Of a stretch of 6,067 bases of DNA, positions 5,795 through 6,067 are shown in pieces. The notes beneath the pieces were generated by a model that ran no database searches, had not been told where the DNA came from, and saw only the letters and a program-made list of their open reading frames with translations. The position numbers and the translations under genes are program-made. The stretch is from an uncultured Erysipelotrichaceae bacterium (GTDB lineage Bacteria; Bacillota_I; Bacilli_A; RFN20; CAG-826): contig ONWJ01000029.1 of the NCBI GenBank assembly GCA_900321535.1, positions 1-6,067 on the forward strand. Direction: 5' to 3'. Numbering within the stretch: position 1 is the first letter of the stretch; each line of letters starts with the position of its first letter.

Positions 5795-6067
5795 ATGGAT
5801 TTTTCCATAAGATCTCCTGAGGAATTGCGTCAAGCAAAAGCCAAAAAACGAAACCGATTCATCCTTGCAATCGTCATCATGGCAGTCGCCTGTTTTTTGT
5901 TCTTTTTCGGTGAGTTATTTCTGCCTGTTGGCAACATGACTTTCCAAGAAGCATTCCTTGCATTATTTGGCCAAGGCAAACAAAACCACATCCGCATCAT
6001 GCAGCGTATCTTGCTTACCCGCGGTGTAGGTGGATTGCTGGTCGGTGCAGGCTTAGCGATCTCTGGA
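5795..6067 (+). CDS. FecCD-family metal-chelate ABC transporter permease (3' end missing)
   Basis: FecCD/BtuC permeases form the membrane channel of type II ABC importers for siderophores, haem, cobalamin and related metal chelates. Only the first 91 codons of a usual 330-350 are in the window. After a basic cytoplasmic N-terminus (RQAKAKKRNR, 12-21) comes helix 1 (about 22-43). Then follows HIRIMQRILLTRGVGGLLVG with AGLAISG, matching the family's conserved R-x-P-R...VGAxLAxSG segment that starts helix 2. The variant lacks the usual proline there. The ATG at 5795 fits the length before helix 1. The upstream bases are an extended -10 box with no Shine-Dalgarno, so the message is predicted to be leaderless. 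It diverges from tetR-hypB, suggesting shared control and possibly a metal substrate relevant to HypB. The partner ATPase and binding protein would lie to the right, outside the window. Confidence 0.9.
   Translation, partial: MDFSIRSPEELRQAKAKKRNRFILAIVIMAVACFLFFFGELFLPVGNMTFQEAFLALFGQGKQNHIRIMQRILLTRGVGGLLVGAGLAISG

Noticed and set aside
5665..5808. A longer TetR reading frame with 48 extra N-terminal residues
   Set aside because: The extension spans the TATAAT box, the operator dyad and the start of the divergent permease, has no family similarity and no ribosome site; the ATG at 5664 gives the normal TetR N-terminus.
1..6067. Alternative genetic code (TGA as tryptophan), considered because of the Mollicutes-like style and exclusive use of TAA stops
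   Set aside because: All complete genes are uninterrupted under the standard bacterial code, the tryptophan codons checked are TGG and no in-frame TGA occurs, so there is no sign of TGA reassignment.
1..6067. Mobile elements, CRISPR arrays, tRNA or rRNA genes
   Set aside because: I saw no transposase-like frame, terminal repeats, regularly spaced direct repeats or tRNA-like folds; the gaps between genes are at most 134 bases and are filled by promoters and terminators.

Overview
The window looks like part of a low- to moderate-GC Gram-positive genome, most likely an uncultured gut-type member of Bacillota (Bacilli or an Erysipelotrichia/Mollicutes-like lineage). The evidence is a lipobox-type lipoprotein with BspA-like leucine-rich repeats, a Firmicute-type CarD regulator, AGGAG-type ribosome binding sites, stem-plus-T-run terminators and sigma-A-like promoters. 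All six visible stop codons are TAA. Tryptophans are TGG and no TGA interrupts a reading frame, so the standard bacterial code fits. The lineage is an inference from gene style, not a marker gene.

Left part (2-3097): a major facilitator superfamily permease, cut by the left edge, runs rightward and meets a leftward lipoprotein gene tail to tail with no base between the two stop codons. The lipoprotein's best terminator candidate lies inside the last codons of the permease. Middle (3098-3776): a 111-bp divergent promoter region holds an inverted repeat midway between two -35 boxes. It feeds the lipoprotein to the left and a small unknown four-helix membrane protein to the right. Two back-to-back intrinsic terminators then separate that gene from the next convergent one.

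Right part (3777-6067): a leftward block reads TetR-family regulator, then HypB (nickel-metallochaperone GTPase) 20 bp downstream as an apparent operon, then a hairpin/T-run terminator, then a CarD-family RNA polymerase-binding regulator with its own promoter. Divergent from the TetR gene, the first 91 codons of a FecCD-type metal-chelate ABC permease run off the right edge. The 130-bp region between them carries a GTACA/TGTAC dyad plus a matching direct repeat, a likely TetR operator. A nickel GTPase beside a FecCD permease suggests a metal-handling neighbourhood, but no hydrogenase, urease, hypA or substrate-binding protein is visible.

The most notable signal is regulatory. For three genes (lipoprotein, TetR, FecCD permease) a good -10 box ends exactly six bases before the ATG, which puts the predicted transcription start on the A of the start codon. 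None of the three has a well-placed strong Shine-Dalgarno. This predicts leaderless mRNAs, while CarD, HypB and the small membrane protein have leaders and ribosome binding sites. I found no clear previously undescribed multi-gene system, and no RNA gene, CRISPR array or mobile element. No gene-free stretch exceeds 300 bases.
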